Source: Gemmatimonadaceae bacterium
Lineage (GTDB): Bacteria > Gemmatimonadota > Gemmatimonadetes > Gemmatimonadales > Gemmatimonadaceae
Reading direction: 5' to 3'
NCBI GenBank assembly: GCA_947457545.1
Contig: CANGXD010000021.1
Coordinates: 1 to 41,370 of the forward strand
DNA length: 41,370 nucleotides
Shown here: piece after piece, positions 16,410-24,612 of the stretch
How positions within the stretch are numbered: position 1 is the first letter of the stretch
Layout: every line of letters begins with the position of its first letter
Program-made: the position numbers and the translations under genes
The notes under the pieces: model-generated
What the model saw: only the letters and a program-made list of their open reading frames with translations
Told to the model about the DNA's origin: nothing
Databases searched by the model: none

Positions 16410-16864
16410 AAGCAACTATCGTAGCATTCCTCGCTTGCTCAGTTTTCGCCTCTTTGTTCGAATCCGTTTCCTCGCTCCCGACAGCTACTCGGAATAGAGG
16501 TGTGAACGTGTGCGATATTCAACCAAAGACAAATCGAGACATGCTCATTTACTACGCGAAGGGTTTCGCTTCTGACACTTCAAGCACGAGTTGGCGTTCA
16601 TCTCTGGGTATCCCTCTCGTGCCAGATAGTGGCATCACCGTCCATCTTGACTCGCTCGCGTGCGTCACAGCGGCAGCGTCTTATCGCGCCTTTCGTGTTA
16701 ACTCCGGAGGTGGGGATTTTCCTCTTGAGGTGTACTTGGCGCGGATCGGTTCAACTGGATACTACTTTGGTACGTCCTTCTATAGCCCGATGAGAGACGT
16801 GACAGAGTATATCGTCTTTAACAGTCAGCTCGGCGTCGTCAGCGTCCGTCGGTACTTGGAATGA
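16406..16864 (+). CDS. Hypothetical secreted protein of the mini-island
   Basis: Start at ATG 16406, coupled to the preceding stop (ATGA). Residues 1-26 are a signal peptide (MKATIVAFLACSVFASLFES then a small-residue cleavage region). The mature part of about 125 residues has two cysteines (VCDIQP and LACVTAA), which could form a disulfide, and alternating beta-like strands (GITVHLDSL, FPLEVYLARIG, YIVFNSQLGVVSVRRYLE). No family recognised. Base composition is lower in GC than the flanking chromosome, consistent with transfer. Confidence 0.55.
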   Translation: MKATIVAFLACSVFASLFESVSSLPTATRNRGVNVCDIQPKTNRDMLIYYAKGFASDTSSTSWRSSLGIPLVPDSGITVHLDSLACVTAAASYRAFRVNSGGGDFPLEVYLARIGSTGYYFGTSFYSPMRDVTEYIVFNSQLGVVSVRRYLE

Positions 16865-17381
16865 CGAGCCGCAGTTTCGTCGCTCATCTTGGCTTCTGAA
16901 TAGTGGCTCGAGGTTGTTCCTTCCCTCTGTCACGTCGCGAACGCATGAGCAGGTCGAGCTTTGCAGAACACCGGACCGAGGCAGTGGCCCTCGGTCTGGT
17001 ATGCTGCTGGCCGCGACGAGATGGGCCTTCTGGTGAGCGAATAATCTGCGAACGTTCACTTGTATAGACTGTAGTGGTGTGAACGATAAGAAGTGCGAAT
17101 TCAGCGACGCCGCGAACAGGCTGCCTAGCGCCATGACTATCTTCCGGCCTTCTGAACAACGCTGTTAATCCCTAGCAGTCGATCCACCTGCCGTACTCGG
17201 TCGTGCGGATTGGTAGTCTCACGCAGGATCTCAACCACTGGATATACGCGCTCCGCGCAGTACTCGGGCACGGAGAGAGCGGCGGTCGCGCGCCCCCCGT
17301 GCGATCGGGCTTGCAGGATCTCGCGGACGGCGGCGAGCACCTCCGCATCGCGCGGGGCACTCGCGGGAGCGGCAGACCGCC
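16865..17381. other. Mini-island stretch with no firm gene
   Basis: About 500 nt between the secreted protein and the integrase. Only one possible gene is seen, on the minus strand at 17137-17403. The rest shows no family signature and could hold the integrase promoter. Confidence 0.4.
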
Positions 17382-17403
17382 GTGCTGAATGCTGGGCCGA
17401 CAC
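17137..17403 (-). CDS. Possible 88-aa protein divergent from the mini-island integrase
   Basis: A predicted helical, charged protein (RDAEVLAAVREILQARS, VEILRETTNPHDRVRQVDRLLG). It starts with GTG inside the first codons of the integrase, a 22-nt divergent overlap. A directionality factor would be expected about here, but no HTH is recognisable. It could be a chance frame. Confidence 0.3.
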   Translation of the reverse strand: MSAQHSARRSAAPASAPRDAEVLAAVREILQARSHGGRATAALSVPEYCAERVYPVVEILRETTNPHDRVRQVDRLLGINSVVQKAGR

Positions 17404-18482
17404 TCAGCGTGCGGGGGCTCTGGGATGCGTATCGCGCGGCCGAGTTCTCGCCGGAGGTCGGTCACGGCCTGCGGGAGGCCACACAGAAGTCGTACACCCA
17501 GCACTTTCGTCGCTTCGAACTGTTTATCGGTCGCGATCGTCTCGCCGAGACCATCAAAGTCCCTGAGCTCGCCGAACTGAAACGGCAGGATCTCGAGGCA
17601 GGCCGTGCGCTGAACCAGATCAAGCAGACACTGAACGTCGTGCGCACCGTATTCCGCTGGGGCGTCGAGCAAGAGCTGATGCTGCGGTCCCCGCTGGCGC
17701 TTATGCGATGGAAGTCGCGCAAAGACGAACCGAAACCGCTGGAGCCCGACGAGTACACGGCGGACGAGAGCGAGCGCATCCTCGCCGCGTTGGACAAGAC
17801 GGACACTCGCCAGTGGAAGGCATGGGTGTTCGTGATGCTGGCCGCTCACTACGGCCAACGTGCCAACGCCGTGCTCCACCTCCGGTGGTAGGACATCGAT
17901 TGGGAGACGGGGATCATCCGGTGGCCGGGACGCTTCCAGAAGCAGGGGCGCGATCTCGTGCGCCCGATCCTGTGGGAGGCGTATTCGGCACTGCTCACGG
18001 CGCAGCAGGAGCGGGAGCGCGCCGCCGGCTTCCGTCGCCTGAAGCACCACAAGAGCGCCCACAGCACACGCGAGCGACTTGAGTCCGCCGACTGGGTCCT
18101 ATTCGCTGAGCGGGATCGCGCCAAGCCGATGTCGTACCAGTCCCTGCATTACCACATCTGCCAGGCAGAGATCCGCGCGAAGGTGGACGCGAAGCCGTAC
18201 CGGAAGGCGCACGGGCTCCGGCGCATGTTGCTCGGCAAGGTGCTCGAAGAGACCGGAGACCGGGCCTTGGCGTTGGAGGTCATTGGCGACCGCGATCTCT
18301 CGCAGCTGGCGAGCTACGACCGGCGCATCGATGTGCGGACGGCCGCTGCGCTCCGGCAGGTCAGCATCGAAGGGCAGATGGAAGCCAGTGCGAAACTGTC
18401 CCCGAAACGTCCCGACGTCCCCGAAAACGAAACGGCCCCCGGAGGACCGGAGGCCGTAACTTCAAACGTGGAGGCAACTTAG
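17382..18482 (+). pseudogene. Tyrosine recombinase with in-frame amber stop
   Basis: One continuous reading frame of 366 sense and stop codons encodes a phage-type integrase, but codon 170 (17889-17891) is TAG. Homology continues in the same frame: LHLRW, stop, DIDWETGIIRWPG. A single change from GAG or CAG would explain it. The N-terminal core-binding domain (about 10-110) is intact. Catalytic Arg is in YGQRANAVLHLRW just before the stop; HGLRRML supplies His-x-x-Arg and SYDRR the Tyr. The box normally reading G-H is VIGDRDLSQLA, so His is Asp. A possible downstream restart at 17958 lacks the first Arg. It ends 13 nt before the attachment repeat at tRNA-Thr. Confidence 0.85.
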
Positions 18483-18495
18483 AAATGCAACGCTC

Positions 18496-18528
18496 AGAGC
18501 CACAGATCGGGATTGAACCGATGACCGC
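18496..18528. repeat. attR copy within tRNA-Thr
   Basis: Perfect 33-bp match to 15973-16005. It covers the T-arm and acceptor 3' strand of tRNA-Thr plus two bases beyond, so integration left the tRNA intact. Confidence 0.9.
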
Positions 18529-18569
18529 CCGATTACGAATCGGGTGCTCTACCACTGAGCTACTGTGGC
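18498..18569 (-). tRNA. tRNA-Thr(CGT)
   Basis: Acceptor GCCACAG/CTGTGGC, anticodon loop TTCGTAA giving CGT, T-arm GGTTCAATCC, discriminator U. CCA not encoded. It is the integration target of the mini-island. Confidence 0.96.
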
Positions 18570-18618
18570 GGTCGAAATCACGGTGAGGTGCCGTGTCCTG
18601 CTATACAGCGGTAAACAG

Positions 18619-18700
18619 TGCCCTCGCACGGACTCGAACCGTGACGCCGTTAAGCACTACCACCTCAAAGTAGCGTGTCTACCAATTCCACCACGAGGGC
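18619..18700 (-). tRNA. tRNA-Leu(GAG)
   Basis: Class II tRNA of 82 nt with a long variable arm. Acceptor GCCCTCG/CGAGGGC, anticodon loop TTGAGGT giving GAG, discriminator A. Confidence 0.94.
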
Positions 18701-18784
18701 GCACTGCACCTGCATCCTGCTTGTACCAGCTGTGTCTGTGCGGAGACTCCACCTACACCTGCATCCCAAACTTCCGCACGACAA

Positions 18785-18859
18785 CGGGAGCGACGGGGCT
18801 CGAACCCGCGACCTCTCGAGTGACAGTCGAGTGCTCTAACCAAACTGAGCTACGCCCCC
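18785..18859 (-). tRNA. tRNA-Asp(GTC)
   Basis: Acceptor GGGGGCG/CGCTCCC with one G-U pair, anticodon loop CTGTCAC giving GTC, discriminator G as expected for aspartate. Confidence 0.95.
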
Positions 18860-18888
18860 AACAACACCTGCACCTGCATTCCGAACGA

Positions 18889-18960
18889 TAGCTCCAACGG
18901 GAATCGAACCCGTCTCTCAACCTTGAAAGGGTCGTGTCCTAACCGATAGACGATGGAGCC
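18889..18960 (-). tRNA. tRNA-Glu(TTC)
   Basis: Acceptor GGCTCCA/TGGAGCT with a G1-U72 wobble, anticodon loop CTTTCAA giving TTC, discriminator A. Confidence 0.94.
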
Positions 18961-19005
18961 GTTGGAACCACTGCCCTGCTTACTACACCTACGAAAACAC
19001 ACCCA

Positions 19006-19078
19006 TAGCGGTAACGGGATTCGAACCCGTGTTCCAGCCTTGAGAGGGCTGTGTCCTAGTCCCCTAGACGATACCGCC
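19006..19078 (-). tRNA. tRNA-Glu(CTC)
   Basis: Acceptor GGCGGTA/TACCGCT with a G1-U72 wobble as in the neighbouring tRNA-Glu, anticodon loop CTCTCAA giving CTC. Its first five bases form part of a large palindrome (19074-19111). Confidence 0.94.
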
Positions 19079-19111
19079 GAGGCTACGCGCCAAGGCGCGT
19101 AGCCTCGGCGG
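19074..19111 (-). repeat. Perfect 18-bp palindrome at the 5' end of tRNA-Glu(CTC)
   Basis: CCGCCGAGGCTACGCGCC, AA, then its exact complement. The lower-coordinate arm includes the first five bases of the mature tRNA. In a precursor RNA the leader would pair with the acceptor 5' strand. No U-tract follows, so it is not a standard terminator. Confidence 0.85.
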
Positions 19112-19229
19112 ACCTGCTATTTCCTGTCGCGATCACTGATCGTGATCGCTCCTCTCTCGCTGCTTTCCGAACCGTTCGTACCGGGACAGATACTCGGGAC
19201 CCAGAACTCAGGACTCATGACTGCAGTTA

Positions 19230-19302
19230 CAGGCCCGGAGGGAATCGAACCCCCAACCGCCGGTTTTGGAGACCGGTGCTCTACCAATTGAGCTACGGAC
19301 CT
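19230..19302 (-). tRNA. tRNA-Trp(CCA)
   Basis: Acceptor AGGTCCG/CGGGCCT, anticodon loop CTCCAAA giving CCA, discriminator G. Confidence 0.95.
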
Positions 19303-19345
19303 CCGGAGAGCGGCGACATCATCGCTGCTCGCCAGTGCGACTCAG

Positions 19346-19420
19346 GGTGACCGACGGGAATTGAACCCGCAACCCCCGGAACCACAATCCGGTGCTCTAA
19401 CCGATTGAGCTACGGCCACC
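19346..19420 (-). tRNA. tRNA-His(GTG)
   Basis: Acceptor GTGGCCG/CGGTCAC with the encoded extra G(-1) opposite C73, the histidine identity element; anticodon loop TTGTGGT giving GTG. Confidence 0.96.
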
Positions 19421-19557
19421 ATGCACAAACGGGTAACGATCCAGAACCGCGTTTGTTTCTCCCTGCCGCCGCACTGAAATTCGGTGCGGAGTTACTCGGG
19501 AGACGCCAAGGGTAACCGGTCAGAACACCGATTTCAAGTGGCGACCTCGTTCTTTTT

Positions 19558-20130
19558 TCAGTCCTTCGCGCGATCGAGGTACTCACCCGTGTTCGGGTTG
19601 ACGCGCACGCGCGTCCCCTGCTCCACGAATTCCGGCACGTTCACCACGACGCCGTTCTCCAGCTTCGCCGGCTTCGACGATGCCGTCTTCGTGGCCCCGC
19701 GCACGACCGGCGCCGTATCCACGATCTCGAACACCATCGAATTCGGCAGCTGAATGCCGATGGGACGGCCGTTGTAGTACTCGGCCAGAATCTTGAGCCC
19801 CGCCTGCATCCACGGCGCCGAATCGCCCAACGACTCTTCGTCGAGCTCGATCTGGTCGTAGTTCTCCGCGTTCATGAAGTGGTACGAATCACCACCCTGG
19901 TACATGAACTCGAGCTCGTGCGTTTCCATGTCCGCCTTCACGATCGTGTCGGCCGCCCGGAAACGATGCTCGAAGTTCGAACCGGTGCGCAGGTTCTTGA
20001 GCTTCGCCTGCACCATCGCGCGGAGGTTACCCGGCGTATGGTGACGGAATTCGACGACTCGGCACGGATCGCCTTCGAAGACGAGCACCATACCACGACG
20101 GATCTGCGTAGCGGAGAAAGCCATATTCAC
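19558..20130 (-). CDS. efp: Elongation factor P
   Basis: EF-P binds stalled ribosomes between P and E sites and helps form peptide bonds at polyproline stretches. Three beta-barrel domains are present: the KOW-like N-domain (about 1-65), the OB domain (about 68-130, HELEFMYQGGDSYHFMNAENYDQIEL) and the C-terminal OB domain ending VRVNPNTGEYLDRAKD. The loop that carries the modified Lys34 in E. coli reads TPGNLRA, with Asn33 at the tip, so Lys/Arg modification is not possible there. The longest frame starts with GTG at 20130; ATG at 20124 (MAFSATQ) is equally likely. It lies upstream of the tRNA cluster on the same strand. Confidence 0.94.
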   Translation of the reverse strand: MNMAFSATQIRRGMVLVFEGDPCRVVEFRHHTPGNLRAMVQAKLKNLRTGSNFEHRFRAADTIVKADMETHELEFMYQGGDSYHFMNAENYDQIELDEESLGDSAPWMQAGLKILAEYYNGRPIGIQLPNSMVFEIVDTAPVVRGATKTASSKPAKLENGVVVNVPEFVEQGTRVRVNPNTGEYLDRAKD

Positions 20131-20274
20131 GACACCTGCAAGCAGGGAAAGAACGCGGAACTGCGCGAGGGATCTGCCGGGGCCGGCGCCCGACTACGAC
20201 GCCGCGGCCACCCACAAATCCGGTACAGCCTCAAAACGTAACCGACCTGATCGCTCGCTGGAAGTGACCCCGTC

Positions 20275-21057
20275 TCAGGGATTGGCAAATGCGCGCAGTG
20301 CCGGCTCCATGGCCGCCCACACCGTCGCCGCCACCACCTTCGAGCCCTCCTCGTTGGGATGGATCCCGTCCCCCTGATTGAGCCGCGACACCCCCGCCAC
20401 ACGGTCCAGCAGGAACGGCCACAGCGGCACGCCGGTGGCCTCCGCCGCCCGCACGTAGGTCGCGTGAAAGCGCGTCGTGTAGTCCTTCCCGAAATTGGGC
20501 GGCGCCTCCATCTGCACCAACGCCAGCTTCGCCTCAGGACGCGTCCGCCGCACCGTCTCCACCAGCTTCACGATGTTCGCGTACGTCGTGTCCGGGTCGA
20601 CCCCGCGGAGCCCGTCGTTGGCCCCCACCTCGAGCACGACGAGCGAGGCCGGCTGGTCGAGCACCCACGCCGCCCGCCGCAGCGCCCCGGCCGAGGTCTC
20701 GCCACTGAGCCCCGCGTTCACGATACGCACCTTGAGCCCCGCCGAATCGGCCTTCGCCTGCAGCAACGCCGGATACGCACGCTCCGGGTCGAGCCCGAGC
20801 CCCGCCGTGAGGCTCGTGCCCAGCATGACCACCCGCGCGACCGTTCCCGCGGCTGACGGTGTATTCTCACCAGCGGGGGCGCCCGACGCCGCCACATTGC
20901 CTGAATCTCCAGCGACAGCCGAACCGTTGGTTCCGGAGTTGGCCGCGGCATCCCCGCGGCCGGTGCACGCGCCCAGCAGGGCCGCGCACGCCAGGACCAG
21001 CGCGCCCGGACGACGCCAGCTCCGACGCACTCCCCTCTCTCTCTTCTGCAATCGCAT
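20275..21057 (-). CDS. tesA: TesA-like SGNH esterase/thioesterase lipoprotein
   Basis: An SGNH-hydrolase acting on acyl esters or thioesters. All four blocks are visible: GTSLTAGLG (block I with nucleophile Ser), NAGLSGETSAG (Gly block II), VVLEVGANDGLRG (Asn block III) and DGIHPNEEGS (Asp/His block V). The N-terminus after ATG 21057 is a basic lipoprotein signal (GALVLACAALLGAC), so the mature enzyme is lipid-anchored outside the cytoplasm, followed by a Gly/Ser/Ala linker. It is divergent from a YbbA/YbbP-like ABC transporter, the same arrangement as E. coli tesA-ybbAP. Its start codon overlaps that of the ABC gene within GCATGC. Confidence 0.87.
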   Translation of the reverse strand: MRLQKRERGVRRSWRRPGALVLACAALLGACTGRGDAAANSGTNGSAVAGDSGNVAASGAPAGENTPSAAGTVARVVMLGTSLTAGLGLDPERAYPALLQAKADSAGLKVRIVNAGLSGETSAGALRRAAWVLDQPASLVVLEVGANDGLRGVDPDTTYANIVKLVETVRRTRPEAKLALVQMEAPPNFGKDYTTRFHATYVRAAEATGVPLWPFLLDRVAGVSRLNQGDGIHPNEEGSKVVAATVWAAMEPALRAFANP

Positions 21058-21799
21058 GCTCGTTGCCCGTGGGTTGACCAAAGAGTATCTCAGCGGCACT
21101 CAGCCGCTGACGGTGCTGCGTGATGTGACCTTCGACGTGCCAGCCGGCGCGTTTGTTTCCATCGTCGGCCCCTCCGGCAGCGGAAAGACCACGTTACTCG
21201 GCCTGCTCGCCGGACTCGATACCCCGTCGCGCGGCACAGTGTCCCTCGACGGCGTCGACTTCGGCAGCCTCGACGAGGACGCCCGCGCGAAACTGCGTGG
21301 TGCGAAAGTTGGGTTCGTCTTCCAAAGCTTTCAATTGATCCCCACGCTCACGGCCCTCGAAAATGTGCAGGTGCCGCTCGAACTCGCCGGCGTGGTGGGG
21401 ACGCGCGACGCCGCGGCCCGAGCCCGCGACCTGCTGACGCGCGTGGGGCTCGGCGACCGGCTCGACCACTTTCCGCAACAGCTCTCCGGTGGCGAGCAGC
21501 AACGCGTGGCGCTGGCGCGCGCGTTCGTGAACGAACCCAAAATTCTCTTTGCCGACGAACCCACCGGTAACCTCGACGGCACCACCGGCGAGCGCATCGT
21601 GGAGTTGCTGCAGGCGCTCAACCGCGAACGCGGCTGCACCATCGTGCTCGTCACGCACGACGCTGCCCTCGCCGCGCGCACGCAGCGCACCATTCGCCTG
21701 CGCGACGGGGTCATCGTCGAAGACGTGCATCATGTGCACGACACGCGGCCCGCCGACGATCAGCGCCGCGAGCCGCATCCCGAACCCGCCACCGCATGA
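21056..21799 (+). CDS. ybbA: ABC transporter ATP-binding protein, YbbA/LolD-like
   Basis: The ATPase of a MacB/LolCDE-type mechanotransmission ABC system. Walker A GPSGSGKTT is at about residues 40-48, Q-loop VFQSFQL, signature LSGGEQQRVALARA, Walker B ILFADEPTGNLD and H-loop LVTHD. 247 aa; the His/Asp-rich C-tail is atypical but harmless. The ATG at 21056 is chosen because family sequence starts there (MLVARGLTKEY). It is coupled to the permease by an ATGA overlap. Together with the divergent TesA-like gene it reproduces the tesA-ybbA-ybbP neighbourhood. Confidence 0.93.
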   Translation: MLVARGLTKEYLSGTQPLTVLRDVTFDVPAGAFVSIVGPSGSGKTTLLGLLAGLDTPSRGTVSLDGVDFGSLDEDARAKLRGAKVGFVFQSFQLIPTLTALENVQVPLELAGVVGTRDAAARARDLLTRVGLGDRLDHFPQQLSGGEQQRVALARAFVNEPKILFADEPTGNLDGTTGERIVELLQALNRERGCTIVLVTHDAALAARTQRTIRLRDGVIVEDVHHVHDTRPADDQRREPHPEPATA

Positions 21800-24597
21800 C
21801 CGCGCAGGCTCTGCTCCGCCTCGCGTGGCGCGAAAGCCGCACCGCGCGGCGTCGGCTCGCGTTGTACATGTCAAGTATTGCGTTCGGTGTGGCCGCACTC
21901 GTGGCCATCGATTCGTTCGCGGGCAATGTGACGCGTTCCATCCGCGACCAGTCGCGCACCCTGTTGGGCGGCGACATGGCGCTCTCGGCGCGCGCGACAT
22001 TTCCGGCGGTGGTGGACACGCTCGTCGACTCGCTGCGCAACGCCGGGGTACCGTCGTCGCGCGTGACCACGTTTGCCTCCATGGCGCTGGCCGATCCGTC
22101 GGGAAACACGCGCCTCGTTCAGGTACGCGCGGTCTCGCCGGGGTACCCGTTCTACGGCGCCATCGAAACCGATCCGGCCAATGGCTGGTCGCGCGTGCAC
22201 GACGACAGCGTGGTGTTCGTCGACGCGTCACTGCTCATTGCGCTCGAGGCATCGGTGGGTGACCGCCTCAAGCTTGGACAGCAGACGTTCATCATTGGCG
22301 GTACGCTGCGCAATGTGCCCGGCGACGCCGGCATTGCGTCGGTGATCGGGCCACGCGTGTACGTCTCCGACAAGTGGCTCGCCAAGATGGCGCTGCTGTC
22401 GTTCGGCAGTCGCGCCGAATACGAAACGGTGCTGCGACTCTCCGCGACGCAGGGTACACCGAAGAACGCCGCGCAGATCGCGAAGGCGCTCCGCCGCCGC
22501 ATCGATCCGGTGGAAGCCGCGCGCATTGAAGCGCAGGAAGCGTCGGGGAGGCGCGCGAGTGCCGGCCCGGGGGGCGAAGGGGACGAACCGCCGCGCGATA
22601 CGCTCAGCGTTCAGGCACCGGTGGTCGCGACGGACAGCGCAGCCGCTGGCGCCGCCGCAACGGCCGCAACGGCCGCAACAGCCACAACGGCTGGCGGCAG
22701 ACCGCCCGCCACGCTCGCCCCACCCAAGACCCGCGTACGCGTGCGTACGGTCGCCGATACGGAGCGCGACTTCACCGAAGCCGTCGCACGACTCGCCGAC
22801 TTCCTCAGCATCATCGGCCTCATTGCGCTGCTGCTTGGCGGCATCGGTGTGGCCAGCGGCGTCAATGCTTTCGTCTCCGCCAAGATCGACACGGTGGCGG
22901 TGCTGCGCTGCCTTGGGGCCACAAGCCGACAGGTGCTCGCGCTGTACATCGTGCAGGCCGGTGCCATGGGCCTCGTTGGTGCCAGTGCCGGTGCCGCGTT
23001 GGGCGTCGCCATTCAGTTTCTGCTGCCCCGTGTGATGGGCGAGTTCCTCCCCGTCGACGTCATCATCCAGCTCGAGCCGCGCCCGTTGTTGCTGGGGCTC
23101 GCGACGGGCGTGTGGGTATCGCTGGTGTTTGCGTTGCGCCCGTTGCTCGCGCTGCGCCGTGTGTCGCCGTTGCAGGCCATTCGCCGTAACGCCGACCCCG
23201 CATCGCTGCCGAGCGAATGGAAAGATCCCGCGCGTCTGGTGGTCGATGCGCTGCTCGTGTCGAGCATTGTGGGCATCGTGCTGTCGCGTATTGAATCGGT
23301 GCGTGACGGACTCGCGATGACCGGCGGCATCATTGGCGTGGTGCTGGTGCTGTGGGTTGCCGCGACGGCGCTCATTGCGGTGGCGCGTCGTTCCACGCGG
23401 CCGTCGTGGCCGTTCCCGTTGCGTCAAGGCATTGCCAACCTGCACCGCCCCGCCAATCAGACGCGCGCCGTCACGCTGGCGCTTGGCTTTGGTGCGTTCC
23501 TGCTGAGCACCGTGTACCTCGTGCAGGCCAATCTGTTGGGGCGCGTGCAAACCACCGCCGACGCCGCGGCCGGCAATCTGCTGCTCTTCGATGTGCAGGA
23601 TGATCAGGCTGCGCCGCTCGACTCCATGTTGCGCGCGCGCCAGCATCCCATCGTACAGCAGACGCCCATTGTCACCATGCGCGTGGATGCCATCAACGGC
23701 GTCACGGTGGCCAAGCTCCAGGCCGACACCACGGTGCAACGTGCCGGCTGGGCGTTGCGCCGCGAGTATCGTTCGACCTACCGACAGGAGATGCAACCGT
23801 CGGAGAAGCTGCTGACGGGGACATGGTTTACCGACTCGGCCGCTCGTCGCACCGCCCGCGCGGCGAACCCTGACCTCCCCTATTTCGTGTCGCTCGAGCG
23901 GAGTCTTGCCGAGCAACTCAGCGTGAAGCTGGGCGACACGATCACGTGGAATGTGCAGGGCGTGCCCGTGGTCACGGTGCTCACGAGTACCCGCGAAGTG
24001 AACTGGGGCCGTTTCGAGGCCAACTTCTTTGCGGTGTTCGAACCGGCCGCGCTGCGCCGTGCTCCTCAGCAGTACGTGATCGTGGCCAACGTCCCGCCCG
24101 GTGAGGCGCTCGCCGCCATGCAACGCGACGTCGTACGTCGGTACCCCAACGTGTCGAGCCTCGACCTGACGCTGGTCAAACAAACCATCGGCTCGATCAT
24201 CGATCGCGTCACGCTCGCCATCCGCTTCCTCGGCCTCTTCTCGTTGGCCATGGGGGTCCCCGTGCTGTTCAGCGCTGTGGCCGCCACGCGTCGTGCACGA
24301 CTGCGCGAAGGGGTCCTGTTGCGCACGCTGGGGGCGTCGCGGGCGCAGGTCGCGCGCGTATTGCTCGCGGAGTATGGTGCCCTCGGCGCCTTGGGGGCGC
24401 TCACGGGCATGCTGCTGTCGTTCGGTGGCGCGTGGGCGATTGCGCGCTTTGTCTTCGACGATCCGTTCGATCCGGCCATTGGCCCCACGCTGCTTATTGC
24501 GGTGGGGATGCTGCTGCTCACGATGACGATTGGCCTGCTTACGTCGCGCGATGTGTATCGCGAGACGCCGATGATGGCGATTCGCGAACCAGGCTGA
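21796..24597 (+). CDS. ybbP: ABC transporter permease, YbbP/FtsX-family
   Basis: A 933-aa permease with two FtsX domains. A first membrane helix (about 25-45) is followed by a large periplasmic domain (MacB-PCD-like), then three helices (LSIIGLIALLLGGIGVASG, about 335-355 onward), further helices (VDALLVSSIVGIVLS; GIIGVVLVLWVAATALIAVA), a second periplasmic domain (about 590-800) and a final three-helix FtsX set ending near the C-terminus. A low-complexity Ala/Thr run at about 22,650-22,692 comes from a 9-bp tandem repeat (GCCGCAACG). Substrate unknown; E. coli YbbAP extracts hydrophobic molecules from the membrane. Confidence 0.9.
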   Translation: MTAQALLRLAWRESRTARRRLALYMSSIAFGVAALVAIDSFAGNVTRSIRDQSRTLLGGDMALSARATFPAVVDTLVDSLRNAGVPSSRVTTFASMALADPSGNTRLVQVRAVSPGYPFYGAIETDPANGWSRVHDDSVVFVDASLLIALEASVGDRLKLGQQTFIIGGTLRNVPGDAGIASVIGPRVYVSDKWLAKMALLSFGSRAEYETVLRLSATQGTPKNAAQIAKALRRRIDPVEAARIEAQEASGRRASAGPGGEGDEPPRDTLSVQAPVVATDSAAAGAAATAATAATATTAGGRPPATLAPPKTRVRVRTVADTERDFTEAVARLADFLSIIGLIALLLGGIGVASGVNAFVSAKIDTVAVLRCLGATSRQVLALYIVQAGAMGLVGASAGAALGVAIQFLLPRVMGEFLPVDVIIQLEPRPLLLGLATGVWVSLVFALRPLLALRRVSPLQAIRRNADPASLPSEWKDPARLVVDALLVSSIVGIVLSRIESVRDGLAMTGGIIGVVLVLWVAATALIAVARRSTRPSWPFPLRQGIANLHRPANQTRAVTLALGFGAFLLSTVYLVQANLLGRVQTTADAAAGNLLLFDVQDDQAAPLDSMLRARQHPIVQQTPIVTMRVDAINGVTVAKLQADTTVQRAGWALRREYRSTYRQEMQPSEKLLTGTWFTDSAARRTARAANPDLPYFVSLERSLAEQLSVKLGDTITWNVQGVPVVTVLTSTREVNWGRFEANFFAVFEPAALRRAPQQYVIVANVPPGEALAAMQRDVVRRYPNVSSLDLTLVKQTIGSIIDRVTLAIRFLGLFSLAMGVPVLFSAVAATRRARLREGVLLRTLGASRAQVARVLLAEYGALGALGALTGMLLSFGGAWAIARFVFDDPFDPAIGPTLLIAVGMLLLTMTIGLLTSRDVYRETPMMAIREPG

Positions 24598-24612
24598 GCA
24601 CCGCGACCGGAG

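Larger units (their letters stand above)
15973..18528. mobile_element. 2.5-kb integrated mini-island in tRNA-Thr(CGT)
   Basis: Perfect 33-bp direct repeats flank an integrase-like gene that reads toward the tRNA and ends 13 nt from the right repeat. The cargo half (about 16,000-17,000) is clearly AT-richer than the neighbouring core. Two overlapping small genes and one possible minus-strand gene are the only cargo seen. Because the integrase carries a stop codon, the element may be stranded or may depend on an integrase in trans. Confidence 0.88.

Noticed and set aside
17889-17891. Amber codon as a pyrrolysine site.
   Set aside because: No pyrrolysine genes are seen and the context fits a simple point mutation of GAG or CAG in an integrase.
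18565-18891. Open frame with TDSNRD and GATGLEPATS.
   Set aside because: Antisense to tRNA-Leu and tRNA-Asp; a false protein.
22650-22692. Tandem 9-bp repeat considered as a CRISPR-like or regulatory array.
   Set aside because: It is in frame, encodes an Ala/Thr linker in the permease and has no spacers.
22228-24183. 651-codon minus-strand open frame.
   Set aside because: Antisense to the ABC permease, no family signature, Arg/His/Gln-rich.
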